A stretch of DNA of 64,000 nt from Hymenobacter nivis. GTDB lineage: Bacteria > Bacteroidota > Bacteroidia > Cytophagales > Hymenobacteraceae. Positions 56,048-64,000 of the stretch are shown here, piece by piece (the first letter of the stretch is position 1; every line of letters starts with the position of its first letter). The position numbers were made by a program, and so were the translations under genes. The notes beneath the pieces are model-generated. The model did no database searches. It saw only the letters and a program-made list of their open reading frames with translations, and was not told the origin of the DNA. The stretch is from the NCBI RefSeq assembly GCF_006439025.1, contig NZ_RCYZ01000003.1:312127-376126 (forward strand), in the 5' to 3' direction.

Positions 56048-56917
56048 ATGCTCAGCCCGGAACTCCTGCACGCCTTGCGCAACCTGCCGCTGGCCGCCAA
56101 ACAGGCGGCGGAGGGCTTCCTCGCGGGCGCCCACGCCAGCCGGCGGCACGGCGTGGGCATGGAGTTCAGCCAGTACCGGCCCTACCAGCCGGGCGACGAC
56201 CTGCGGCGGCTGGACTGGCGCCTAGCGGCCCGCTCGGACCGCTACTACCTGCGCGAATCGGAGGTAGACACCAGCCTGACCGTGCACCTGCTGCTCGACG
56301 CCAGCGCCAGCATGAACCACCGCGACGCCAACGGCCTCACTAAGCTCGACTACGGCCGGCTGCTGCTGGGGGCCCTGGCCTACCTGGCCCAGCACCAGGG
56401 CGACGCGGTGGGCCTGACCATCCTCAGCCCCAGCGGCTTGCGCCACCTGCCGGCCCGCGCCGACAACCGCCAGCTGCCGCGTCTCTACCACGCCCTCGAA
56501 ACAGCTGAGGCCGCCGGCACCTTCCCCGACGCAACCACGCTGGCCCCCCTCACCGCCCGCCGCCAACGGGCCCTGACGGTGTGCGTGAGCGACTTGTACG
56601 AGGACGACGGCGAAATAAACCGCCTCCTCAAGCGCCTGCGCGCCGTGAGTGGCGACGTGCTGCTGCTACACTTAGTGGCCGATAATGAGCTGACCTTCAA
56701 CCACCGCGGCGCCGTGACGCTGCGCGACCTCGAAACCGGCCAAACCTTGCAAATCGACGCCGACCAGCAGCGCGCCGCTTACCAAGCCCAGCTGCAAGCC
56801 TGGCTGACCGACACCGCCCAGGCTGCCCGCCGCCAGGGCTTCGACTACCACTTGCTAAACACCGCCGCACCGCTGGATGGGGCCCTGCGCGAGTTTTTGC
56901 GGCGCCGGGCAAGTTGA
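56048..56917 (+). CDS. DUF58 protein with vWA-like MIDAS motif
   Basis: A 289-residue protein of the DUF58 family, the common partner of MoxR ATPases. The family signature EFSQYRPYQPGDDLRRLDWR lies at 39-58. It is followed by a vWA-like strand with the metal-dependent adhesion motif D-x-S-x-S (LLLDASASMN; D84, S86, S88), which supports metal and protein binding. No membrane segment is seen, so it is probably cytosolic and bridges MoxR to the membrane proteins encoded downstream. Two palindromic elements flank the gene, one 70 bp before and one just after. Confidence 0.92.
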   Translation: MLSPELLHALRNLPLAAKQAAEGFLAGAHASRRHGVGMEFSQYRPYQPGDDLRRLDWRLAARSDRYYLRESEVDTSLTVHLLLDASASMNHRDANGLTKLDYGRLLLGALAYLAQHQGDAVGLTILSPSGLRHLPARADNRQLPRLYHALETAEAAGTFPDATTLAPLTARRQRALTVCVSDLYEDDGEINRLLKRLRAVSGDVLLLHLVADNELTFNHRGAVTLRDLETGQTLQIDADQQRAAYQAQLQAWLTDTAQAARRQGFDYHLLNTAAPLDGALREFLRRRAS

Positions 56918-56923
56918 TTATTT

Positions 56924-56993
56924 TCATTCCGAAGAGAAGAATCAGGACTGCTTTCCCGCCCCATTGAACTCAGCCTCTCTTCGTTCGGAATGA
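56924..56993. repeat. Degenerate inverted repeat, TCATTCCGAA type
   Basis: TCATTCCGAA (56924-56933) and TTCGGAATGA (56984-56993) are perfect complements, with imperfect further pairing inward (GAGAAGA against CTCTCTTCG). It looks like a decayed member of the same TCAT...ATGA repeat class. Confidence 0.7.
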
Positions 56994-57028
56994 CAGCAGT
57001 ATAGCCAGAATTCATAACGTAACAAAAC

Positions 57029-58576
57029 TTGCTCACCCTCACCTCCCCTTCTGCGCTGCTGGCTTTGCTGGGCCTTTTGGTGCCGCTGGCCATCTACCTC
57101 TGGAACCGGCGGCCGGGGCCCGAGGTGGCGGTGGGCAGCCTGCGCTGGCTGGCCGCGGGCGCCAACCGCCGCCTGCGCAACCTGAAGCCCGAGCAGCTGG
57201 CGCTGCTGCTGCTGCGCGCCGCGGTGCTGGGGGCCCTGGCGGTGGCGGTGGCCGGGCCGGCGTGGCGGCAGGTGCGCCCCGCCGGCCGCGGCCAGGTGCT
57301 GGTGGGCCCCGAGCTGGCGGGCACCCCGGCGCTGGCCGCCACCCGGCCCGGGCTCGATTCCTTGCGCCGCCGCGGCTACGCGCTGCGCTGGCTAGCCCCC
57401 GGCCTGCCGGCGGTGGCGGCCGATTCGTTGGGCCGCTACCGGGGCCCGGCGGTGGGCAGCTTTGCCTGGGCGCGGGTGCAGCAAGCGGTGGATTCGTTTC
57501 CGGGGCAGCCGCTGCGCGTGGTGGTGAGCAGCACCTTGCGCGGCTTGGCGGGGCCCCACCCGCCGCTGCCGGCCGCCGTGCGCTGGCAGCTGCTGAACCC
57601 GGGGGCCCTGGCGGCCACCTGGCTGGCCGAAGCGGCGGGCACGCCCGATAGCCTGCGCCTGCTGGTGGGCCGCAGCACCGCCACCCAAACGACTTTCCGC
57701 ACCCTGGCCGTGGCCCGCCCCGCCGGCGGCGCGCCGCTGCGCGCGCCGGGCCTGGGGCCCCTGCGCTACCTCACCGCGGCCGACGGCACCGGCCAGCTGC
57801 GGCCCGATTCTGCGACCCAGGGCCCCGGCCTCGCTGTGACGGGGCCCCTGCGCGCCGTGCTCTACGCCACGCCCAGCCACGCCGAGGAGGCCCGCTACCT
57901 GCGGGCAGCGTTGCAAGCGGCCGCCCTGGGGCTGCCGGTGTCGTTGCAGCTGACCACGGCCACGGCCGCACCAGCCCCCGCGGCGGGCGTCAATTGGCTG
58001 TTTTGGCTGTCCGACGCGCCCGTGCCGGCCGCTTGGCGGGCCGCGGTGGCGCGGGGGGCGCACGTGTGGCAAGCCGCGGCGGGGCCCGGCGTTGCCGACA
58101 CGTCCCAACTAGTAGCCCCGGCCGCCGAAGCCACTGCCGTGGCGCTGTTTCGGCGCACCAAGGGCCCCGCGCTGGCCGGGGCTGCGCCGCTGTGGGCCGA
58201 TGGCCGGGGCCGGCCGGTGCTGGCGCGTCAGGCGGTGGGCCAGGGCGCTTTTTACCAGCTAACTACCCGCCTGCAACCCGCCTGGAGCGAGCTGGCCGAC
58301 AGCCCAGCCCTGCCCGCTTTGCTGCTGGAAGTGCTCCGTTCCGAGCCTGCGGCCGATGCCCCGGCCGCCCTCAGCGTCCACGACCAGCGCCGCTTCGACC
58401 CCGCCCAACTGTCCTCGACTTTGGGGCCCCAGGTAGCAGCTAGCATCTTGCCTATTAGCGCTTTCACATTTACCGATTTACGGCCGTGGCTAGTGCTACT
58501 GGCCGCGCTGCTGTTTGCCGTGGAGCGCTGGGTGGCCCGGCGCGCGGCCGCTTCATCCTCCATTTCTGCCGCATGA
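57029..58576 (+). CDS. BatA-domain membrane protein
   Basis: A 515-residue inner-membrane protein starting at TTG 57029; the N-terminus MLTLTSPSALLALLGLLVPL then IYLWNRRPGPEVAVGSLRWL is the classic BatA N-terminal domain, so no later start is credible. A second segment (LLLLRAAVLGALAVAVAGPAW) completes the anchor. The long middle part is Ala/Gly/Pro-rich and periplasmic; I see no MIDAS motif, unlike true BatA/BatB. The C-terminus has one more hydrophobic segment (LVLLAALLFAVERWV). It overlaps the next gene by 4 bp (ATGA), showing tight coupling. Confidence 0.85.
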   Translation: MLTLTSPSALLALLGLLVPLAIYLWNRRPGPEVAVGSLRWLAAGANRRLRNLKPEQLALLLLRAAVLGALAVAVAGPAWRQVRPAGRGQVLVGPELAGTPALAATRPGLDSLRRRGYALRWLAPGLPAVAADSLGRYRGPAVGSFAWARVQQAVDSFPGQPLRVVVSSTLRGLAGPHPPLPAAVRWQLLNPGALAATWLAEAAGTPDSLRLLVGRSTATQTTFRTLAVARPAGGAPLRAPGLGPLRYLTAADGTGQLRPDSATQGPGLAVTGPLRAVLYATPSHAEEARYLRAALQAAALGLPVSLQLTTATAAPAPAAGVNWLFWLSDAPVPAAWRAAVARGAHVWQAAAGPGVADTSQLVAPAAEATAVALFRRTKGPALAGAAPLWADGRGRPVLARQAVGQGAFYQLTTRLQPAWSELADSPALPALLLEVLRSEPAADAPAALSVHDQRRFDPAQLSSTLGPQVAASILPISAFTFTDLRPWLVLLAALLFAVERWVARRAAASSSISAA

Positions 58577-60867
58577 CGCCCACTGCTTCCGTTGCCGAAA
58601 CTCCCGCGCTGGCCGCGTCGCGCCACCAGCTGGGGGCCCTGGGCCGCCGCTACGCGCTGCGCCGGGCCGCCGCCTTGCTGCTGCCGGCGCTGGCCGGGGC
58701 CCTGCTGCTGGCCGGCCTGGCCCAGCACTGGCCCGGCGCCACTTGGCCGCTGGTGGGCGCGGGGGCGCTGGCCCTGGGCCTGGCCGCGTGGCGCCTGGCG
58801 CCGCTGGGGCCCCTGCCCGCCGCCGCTGTGGCCCGCCGCCTCGACCGCCGGTACCCGTCGCTCGAAGACAGCGCCGGCCTGCTCCTGCTGCCCCCCGAAA
58901 ACCTGAGCTTGCTGGAGCAATTCCAGCAGCAGCGGGTGGCCGGGCGTTTGGAGCAATTAGCTGACGGCGAAGAACAACCGCTGCCCGTTGACTTCCGCCG
59001 GCCGGGTTTGCTGGCCCTGGGGCTGTTGGTGGCCGGGGCCGCCGCCTGGTTCTGGCCCGCGGCGGGGCCCCGGGCGGCCGCGCCGGCCGCCGTGCCCGTG
59101 CATTTTACCGCACCAGCGGCCCGTCCGGGGGCCCCGGCGCCCGCCCGCATCCTCGAAACCCAGCTGCTGGTGACGCCCCCGGCCTACACCCGGCGGGCGG
59201 CGTTTGCCCCGGCGCAGGCCTCGTTTCGGTGCCCACAGGGGGCGCGGGTGCGCTGGCGGGTGCGCGTGAGCCGGGCTGCGGCCAGCGGGGCCCCGGTGCT
59301 GGAAATGGGCGGCCGCCGGGTAGCTTTCCAACCGGTGGCGGGAGCGGCCAACACCTTTGAAACCGAGCAGATTCTGAACGCCTCGGTGCTGTACCGGTTG
59401 CGGTTTGCGGACACCGTGTCCGACGACTACTCCGTTGACGTGCAGGCCGACCAGGCCCCCGCGGTGCGCATCCTCACGCCCAAAGCCTACACGCTGGTGC
59501 CCGCCCGCGAGGCCCGGTCCGAGGTGCCGGTGCGCGCCCTGCTGCGCGACGATTACGGCCTGAGCCACGCCGAGCTGGTCATCACCGTGGCCCAGGGCGC
59601 GGGCGAGGCGGTGAAATTCCGCGAGGTGCGGCGCGACTTGAGCGGAGCCCTAGGGCCCCAGCCGGCGCAAACCACGGTGGGCAGCTTGCTCAACCTGAAG
59701 CAATTGGGCCTGACTTACGGCGACGAATTGTACTTCTACATCGCGGCCCGCGACAACGCCGGCCACAGCGCCCGCTCCGACGCCTACCTGGTGCAGTGGC
59801 AAGACACTGCCCAGGCCGCCGGCGTGGCTGGCCTGATGGGGGGGCCTAAGGTGGCCCCGGCCTACTTCCGTAGCCAGCGCCAGCTCATCATCGATACCCA
59901 AAAGCTGCTAGCCGAGCGCAAAAACCTCACCTCCAGTGAACTGACTACCCGCGCCAACGACCTCGGGGCCGATCAGCAGGCGCTGCGCTTGCGCTACGGC
60001 AAGTTTATGGGCGAGGAGCTGGAGCCCGGCATAGGCGTGACGGCGGGGCCCGAAACCGAGGCCCATCCCGCGCCCCGCGCCGAGTCGCACTCGCCCATTG
60101 CGGAGGACGACGATGCGCCGGCACCCGCCGCCACGCCCGCGAGCCATGATGACCACGACCACGAGGCCAGCGCGCCGACCGGCCGCAACGCGTCGCCCAC
60201 GGCCGAGACCGACGCCCTGATGGAGCCCTACATCCACAAGCACGACGATTCCGAAACCGCTGATTTCCTGGAGCCCGCCGTGAAAACCAAGCTCCGCGCC
60301 GTGCTCGACCAGATGTGGGCCGCCGAGCTGCGCCTGCGCACCGGCCAGCTCACCGCCGCCCTGCCCTACGAGTACAAGGCCCTGCGCCTGCTCAAGGAGG
60401 TGCAGCAGCAAACCCGCGCCTTCGTCAAGAAAGCCGGCTTCGCCCCGCCCGCCGCGCCCGAGCCCAACCTGCGCCTCACTGGCGACCTGAAGGGCGCGGC
60501 CGCCCCGCGCTTGCAGGCGCAAGTGGCCGCGCCCGCCGCCCAGCCGGCCGTGCGCGGGGCCCTGGCCTGGCTGGCGGCCAGCGCCGCCGGCCAGCCCGCC
60601 CGCCCCGCCGACGCCCGCCTGCTGGAGCCCGCCGGCGCCGCCCTGGCCCAGGCCGCCGTGCAGCGGCCGGGAGCCTACTTGGGGGCCCTGCGCGACTTGC
60701 GCCGCTTGCTAAGCGACGTGCGCGCCGCCCGCCCGCCCTGCCCCGACTGCCGCAGCACGGTGGCCCGCGCCCTCACCGACCTGCTGCCCCCGCCACCGCC
60801 CGCCGACGCGGCCCCGCCCGCCCCCGACCGGTTGGCGCGACGCTATTTCCAGAATTTAAGCCGTTGA
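58573..60867 (+). CDS. DUF4175-type membrane protein
   Basis: A 764-residue protein. ATG 58573 overlaps the previous stop. Near the N-terminus are two membrane segments (AAALLLPALAGALLLAGLAQ and WPLVGAGALALGLAAWRLAP), then the characteristic VARRLDRRYPSLEDSAGLLL, a third segment (PGLLALGLLVAGAAAWFWPA), and a long periplasmic part with beta modules (QLLVTPPAYTRRAAFAPAQA; ILTPKAYTLVPAREARSEVP) and helices (KLLAERKNLTSSELTTRAND). A His/Asp/Glu-rich stretch (DDAPAP to SHDDHDHEAS) may bind metal. The layout fits DUF4175, found in MoxR-BatA loci. Function unknown. Confidence 0.8.
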   Translation: MTPTASVAETPALAASRHQLGALGRRYALRRAAALLLPALAGALLLAGLAQHWPGATWPLVGAGALALGLAAWRLAPLGPLPAAAVARRLDRRYPSLEDSAGLLLLPPENLSLLEQFQQQRVAGRLEQLADGEEQPLPVDFRRPGLLALGLLVAGAAAWFWPAAGPRAAAPAAVPVHFTAPAARPGAPAPARILETQLLVTPPAYTRRAAFAPAQASFRCPQGARVRWRVRVSRAAASGAPVLEMGGRRVAFQPVAGAANTFETEQILNASVLYRLRFADTVSDDYSVDVQADQAPAVRILTPKAYTLVPAREARSEVPVRALLRDDYGLSHAELVITVAQGAGEAVKFREVRRDLSGALGPQPAQTTVGSLLNLKQLGLTYGDELYFYIAARDNAGHSARSDAYLVQWQDTAQAAGVAGLMGGPKVAPAYFRSQRQLIIDTQKLLAERKNLTSSELTTRANDLGADQQALRLRYGKFMGEELEPGIGVTAGPETEAHPAPRAESHSPIAEDDDAPAPAATPASHDDHDHEASAPTGRNASPTAETDALMEPYIHKHDDSETADFLEPAVKTKLRAVLDQMWAAELRLRTGQLTAALPYEYKALRLLKEVQQQTRAFVKKAGFAPPAAPEPNLRLTGDLKGAAAPRLQAQVAAPAAQPAVRGALAWLAASAAGQPARPADARLLEPAGAALAQAAVQRPGAYLGALRDLRRLLSDVRAARPPCPDCRSTVARALTDLLPPPPPADAAPPAPDRLARRYFQNLSR

Positions 60868-60871
60868 TTGC

Positions 60872-62677
60872 TTGGCCATTCCTTCCCCGATTTTGATTCA
60901 GTACGGCCTGGCCGGCGCGTGCCTGCTGCTGGGCCTTGGGCTGGTGGCGGCCGCTTGGCGCCGGCCCAGCCGCCGCCAGCGCGGGTTGCGGGCGCTGGCC
61001 GGGGCCCTGGCGGCGGCCGCCCTGTGGCTCACGGCCTACCCGCCCCAGCGCGCCGTGCCCGCCGCCCGCGCCGAAGCCATCGTGCTGACGCCTGGCTACC
61101 AGCCCGATACCCTGGCCCAGCTGCGGCGCTGGCTCGGGGCGGGCACGCCCGTGTGGCGCTACGCCGGGGCCCCGGGCCCGGCGGGCGCCCGGCCGCTGGG
61201 CAGCCTGCTGGCCCTGGCCGAGCAGCGCCCGGCCCTGCGCCGCGTGCACGTGCTGGGCGAGGGCCTGCCCGCCGCCGCGCTGCCGCAGCTGGGGGCCCTG
61301 GCGGTGCAAGTGCACGCCGCGCCCGCCTTTGCGGGGTTTGCCACGGCTACCTGGCCGCGGCGCGTGCAGCTGGGCGAGCCGCTGCTGGTGGAAGGCACCG
61401 CCGCCGGGGCCGCCGGGGCCCCGGCCTGGGCAAGCCTGCGCGCCGACGGCGCCGGGCGCGACTCGGTGCGGGTGCCGGCCGGCGGCGGACCGTTTCGGCT
61501 GCGCTACCGGCCCAAGGCGGCCGGGCTGGCGCGCTACCAGCTGGTGCTGCGCCAAGCTGGCCAAGCCGTGCGGGCCGAGCCGGTGCCGCTGGAAGTGACC
61601 GCCGCGCCCCGCCCGCCGGTGCTGCTACTGAGCGCCGCGCCATCATTTGAATTCAAGTTTTTGAAGAACCACCTCGCCGGGCAGCCGCGGGCCGTGGCCG
61701 TGCGCACGGGCGTTAGCCGGGGCCTGACGCAAACCGAATTCCTCAACCAGCCCGCCCAGGATTTGGGTCGCCTCACGCCCGCCCTGCTGGCCCGCTACGC
61801 CGTGGTGGTGGCCGATGTGGCGTCGCTCGCTAGCCTCTCCGCGGCCGAAAACCAGGCCCTGCGCGGGGCCCTGCAAGCCGGCCGCCTGGGCCTGGTGCTG
61901 CTGGCCGACGCCGCGCCGCTGCCCGCCGCCACCCCGGCGCGGGCCGATTTTGCCGTGGTGCCGCGCCCCGCGGCCGTGGCGCCCCAGCTACTGGCCTGGC
62001 CCGACGCCCCCGCGGCCGTGCGCGCCCCACTGCCCGCCACGCTGCGCCCCGGCGCCACGCTGCAACCGCTGGTGCAGGGCCCCAGCGCGGCGCTGGTGGC
62101 CGCCAAGCGCCGCTTCGGGCTGGGTGCGGTGGTGGTGTCGGTGGTGCCCGAAACCTTCCGTTGGGCCCTGGCTGGGCAGGACGCTGGGTACGCTTCGTTT
62201 TGGAACCGGCTGCTGGCCGCGGCCACACCCGCCGCGCCGGCCGCCGCTACCTGGCGCGTGGCCACGGCTTGGCCCAAGACGCAGAATGCCACGGGGTTGC
62301 AGCTGGCCGCGGGCACCTTCCCAGGCACACCGCCCACCGTGCGGGCCCTGGCCGGGGGCCCCGCCGTGGCCCTGCCGCTCCGCCAAGACCCGCGCCTGCC
62401 CGAGTGGAGCACCGCCGTGTTTTGGCCCGCCGCGGCCGGCTGGCACCAGGTTCAGGGCCCCGGCAAAGCCAGTTTTTCCTTCTACGTTTTCGAGCCCGGC
62501 GACTGGCAGGGACCCGAGGCCCAGCAGCGCCGGCTGGCCGCCGCGCAGCGCGCGACGGCCGCCCCTGGCGCGGCGCTGGCCGCGGCCGACGCGGTGCAGG
62601 AACCCTGGCCGGCGGGCTGGTTTTTCGGTTTGTTCCTGCTCGCCGCGGGGTATTTATGGCTGGAAGAGAAGCTCTAA
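60872..62677 (+). CDS. Large membrane protein closing the MoxR operon
   Basis: A 601-residue protein that I do not recognise by name. It starts at TTG 60872, only 4 bp after the DUF4175 stop; no ATG fits. Two N-terminal membrane segments (GLAGACLLLGLGLVAAAWRR and LRALAGALAAAALWLTAYPP) and one at the very end (WFFGLFLLAAGYLWLEEKL) frame a periplasmic body. Inside are a Rossmann-like part (AIVLTPGYQPDTLAQLRRWL), a beta module (RVQLGEPLLVEGTAAGAAGA) and a second Rossmann-like part (RYAVVVADVASLASLSAAEN) resembling glutamine-amidotransferase-like domains of BatA-type proteins. It is the last gene of the 53971-62677 set. Confidence 0.72.
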   Translation: MAIPSPILIQYGLAGACLLLGLGLVAAAWRRPSRRQRGLRALAGALAAAALWLTAYPPQRAVPAARAEAIVLTPGYQPDTLAQLRRWLGAGTPVWRYAGAPGPAGARPLGSLLALAEQRPALRRVHVLGEGLPAAALPQLGALAVQVHAAPAFAGFATATWPRRVQLGEPLLVEGTAAGAAGAPAWASLRADGAGRDSVRVPAGGGPFRLRYRPKAAGLARYQLVLRQAGQAVRAEPVPLEVTAAPRPPVLLLSAAPSFEFKFLKNHLAGQPRAVAVRTGVSRGLTQTEFLNQPAQDLGRLTPALLARYAVVVADVASLASLSAAENQALRGALQAGRLGLVLLADAAPLPAATPARADFAVVPRPAAVAPQLLAWPDAPAAVRAPLPATLRPGATLQPLVQGPSAALVAAKRRFGLGAVVVSVVPETFRWALAGQDAGYASFWNRLLAAATPAAPAAATWRVATAWPKTQNATGLQLAAGTFPGTPPTVRALAGGPAVALPLRQDPRLPEWSTAVFWPAAAGWHQVQGPGKASFSFYVFEPGDWQGPEAQQRRLAAAQRATAAPGAALAAADAVQEPWPAGWFFGLFLLAAGYLWLEEKL

Positions 62678-62749
62678 CAAGCCGACACCGGGCCCCGGTA
62701 CCAGGGCCGGGCGGCGCCCCTGAGGCCTCGGGGAGCCGCCAGTTATGGC

Positions 62750-63976
62750 CTAGAAGTTCGGGTCGAAGTTGAAGTAGAGTGGGTTCGAGAGGCCCACCAT
62801 GGGGCTGCTCAGCGCCATCGACTCCGGCACTTGCGGGTAGGGCGTGGCGGGGCCCTCAACCTGCACGCGGTAGTAGGTGCGGCCCGTGGCGGCGGGGGTA
62901 TCGGTGAACTCCCCGACCGGGTGCCGGCCGCTGAGCTGCAGCGTGTCGAACGCGCCGCCGTTCTTTATCACTGCCACGCGGTAGGTGGCGTCGGGCGCCA
63001 TTTTGCCCGCCAGCTGCACCCGGAACCGCACGGGCCGGCCCGTAGCCGCCACGTTATCGCCCATCATCATGTCGAGCCGGCCGTCCTGGTTGAGGTCCGC
63101 GGACAGCTCCACGCGCGGGGCGAAGGGGTTGGCGCTGACGGACACCCGCCCGTTGGTCAGCGCGTCCACCACGGCCTGCGTGGTGCGGGCCGTGGCAAAC
63201 ACCCACGTGGTGGGGGTGCCCACGTAGTTGGCCGTGGCCTGCACGCTGTTGGCCGTGGCCTGGGCCGGCGTGTCGGGCCGGCCATGGTGGGCGTCGCTGC
63301 CCCCGCGCCCCGTCAGCTTGCGCCCCGACGAGAGCATGTCGTCCCAGATCATCAGCGCGTTGGCATTCTTAGCCCAAATCACTGAATTCCAGACCTCCAG
63401 CGACTCTAGCATGTCGTAAGAGTAGCCGAAATGGTCCTTGCCGCTCGGGTGGTTGGCCGAGAGGTGCACGCCGAGCTGCCGCTTAACGGCGCCGACCACC
63501 ACGTCGCGCTGGTCGCGCACTTGGTAGAGGCGCCGGTGGTCATAGGGCTGGGCCGAAAACGCGTTGCCGTGGCCGCGGGTGGTGGTCCACTCCGCCGCGT
63601 AGAGCAGCAGCACCGACGGGGACGTGAACTCCGGATCGGCCCAAGTGTGGTGGGCCACGTCCCCGTCCACGTGGTTGTCGTGGTCCGTAATGGCCAGGTA
63701 ATCCATGCCCACGCTTTGCGAAAAGGCGAGGATCTTGCCCACGGAGTTATTGGTTGATTCCGTGCTGTGGCGCGAGTGCACGTGCAAATCGCCCTTGAGC
63801 CAAACGCCCTGTGTGAGGCTGGCGGGCGGCGCCAGCCGGGGCAGCGCGTCGGAAACCCACGGACTGGCCGGGCCTGCTTGGCCGAACCCGAGCCGCGACA
63901 GGCCGAGCAGCCACAGCCCAAGGGCAATACTTCTTTGCTTCTTCAAAACGTACGGAATGGGTAAGGCGTCCAGCAA
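62750..63976 (-). CDS. CehA/McbA-type PHP metallohydrolase, 5' end uncertain
   Basis: A protein of about 408 residues with a PHP metal site: LHVHSRHS (H65, H67), AITDHDNHVD (D98, H99), AAEW (E129), ANHPSG (H176) and GGSDAHHGRP (D228, H230), numbered from TTG 63976. Members hydrolyse carbamates or phosphoesters. A signal peptide is visible (SIALGLWLLGLSRLGFGQA). The start is unsettled: TTG 63976 and TTG 63946 are both possible, and the frame is open to the window end, so the true start may lie outside. The C-terminal ~100 residues are a beta module (VRFRVQLAGKMAPDATYRVA) without a sorting domain. It points toward, and is convergent with, the MoxR operon. Confidence 0.85.
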   Translation of the reverse strand: MLDALPIPYVLKKQRSIALGLWLLGLSRLGFGQAGPASPWVSDALPRLAPPASLTQGVWLKGDLHVHSRHSTESTNNSVGKILAFSQSVGMDYLAITDHDNHVDGDVAHHTWADPEFTSPSVLLLYAAEWTTTRGHGNAFSAQPYDHRRLYQVRDQRDVVVGAVKRQLGVHLSANHPSGKDHFGYSYDMLESLEVWNSVIWAKNANALMIWDDMLSSGRKLTGRGGSDAHHGRPDTPAQATANSVQATANYVGTPTTWVFATARTTQAVVDALTNGRVSVSANPFAPRVELSADLNQDGRLDMMMGDNVAATGRPVRFRVQLAGKMAPDATYRVAVIKNGGAFDTLQLSGRHPVGEFTDTPAATGRTYYRVQVEGPATPYPQVPESMALSSPMVGLSNPLYFNFDPNF

Positions 63977-64000
63977 CCCGGACCTTTCCAGGGTGGACTG

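Overview
The window reads as chromosomal DNA of a high-GC member of the Bacteroidota, most likely Hymenobacter or a close relative (Cytophagales). The reasons are a SusC/SusD pair, two proteins with C-terminal type IX secretion sorting domains, Bacteroidota-type -7 boxes (TAnnTTTG) just upstream of starts, few Shine-Dalgarno sequences, and GC-rich coding DNA with a striking excess of the hexamer GGGGCC. The genus is an inference; there is no rRNA or tRNA gene to anchor it.

Layout. 1-4.4 kb: a 5'-truncated GH2 beta-galactosidase and a DUF4861 protein. 4.4-14.7 kb: housekeeping and small genes (DNA polymerase IV, a frameshifted AT-rich Asp-box gene, Uup-type ABC-F protein, methyltransferase, DUF952, a type IX cargo protein, phosphohexomutase, a small membrane protein). 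15.2-28.9 kb: a carbohydrate locus with a GH127 beta-L-arabinofuranosidase-like enzyme, SusC, SusD, a CRTAC1-type VCBS/FG-GAP lipoprotein, a secreted TIM-barrel glycosidase-like protein and a vanadium-haloperoxidase/PAP2 protein. Two palindromes of LacI-operator type lie before GH127 and before susC. 29-39.9 kb: outer-membrane barrel, UbiB-like kinase, phasin, acyltransferase, retropepsin/PDZ protein, MenC, KGG stress protein, and the ergothioneine genes egtB-egtD. 40-43.1 kb: a large type IX secreted protein with an endonuclease/exonuclease/phosphatase domain.

43.4-62.7 kb is the most unusual part. A TldD-TldE (PmbA) protease gene pair is present three times in tandem. All three TldD copies are 550 aa, start with a twin-arginine motif and keep HExxxH at residues 312-317; the TldE copies have no signal. 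After a convergent outer-membrane protein gene comes an operon of DUF4159, MoxR ATPase, DUF58, BatA-like, DUF4175 and a large membrane protein. A plausible reading is one envelope-associated system: Tat-exported TldD/TldE peptidase complexes working with a MoxR chaperone and its membrane partners. Its substrate is not visible here.

The 48-57 kb stretch also carries at least six long inverted repeats in the gaps between these genes, several with 31-35 bp near-perfect arms, and three AT-rich palindromes elsewhere share a GTTAAAAGTT core. A 114-bp segment from the 3' end of the gene at 14.1 kb is repeated at 28.9 kb with two differences. The window ends in a CehA/McbA-type PHP metallohydrolase whose 5' end may lie outside.
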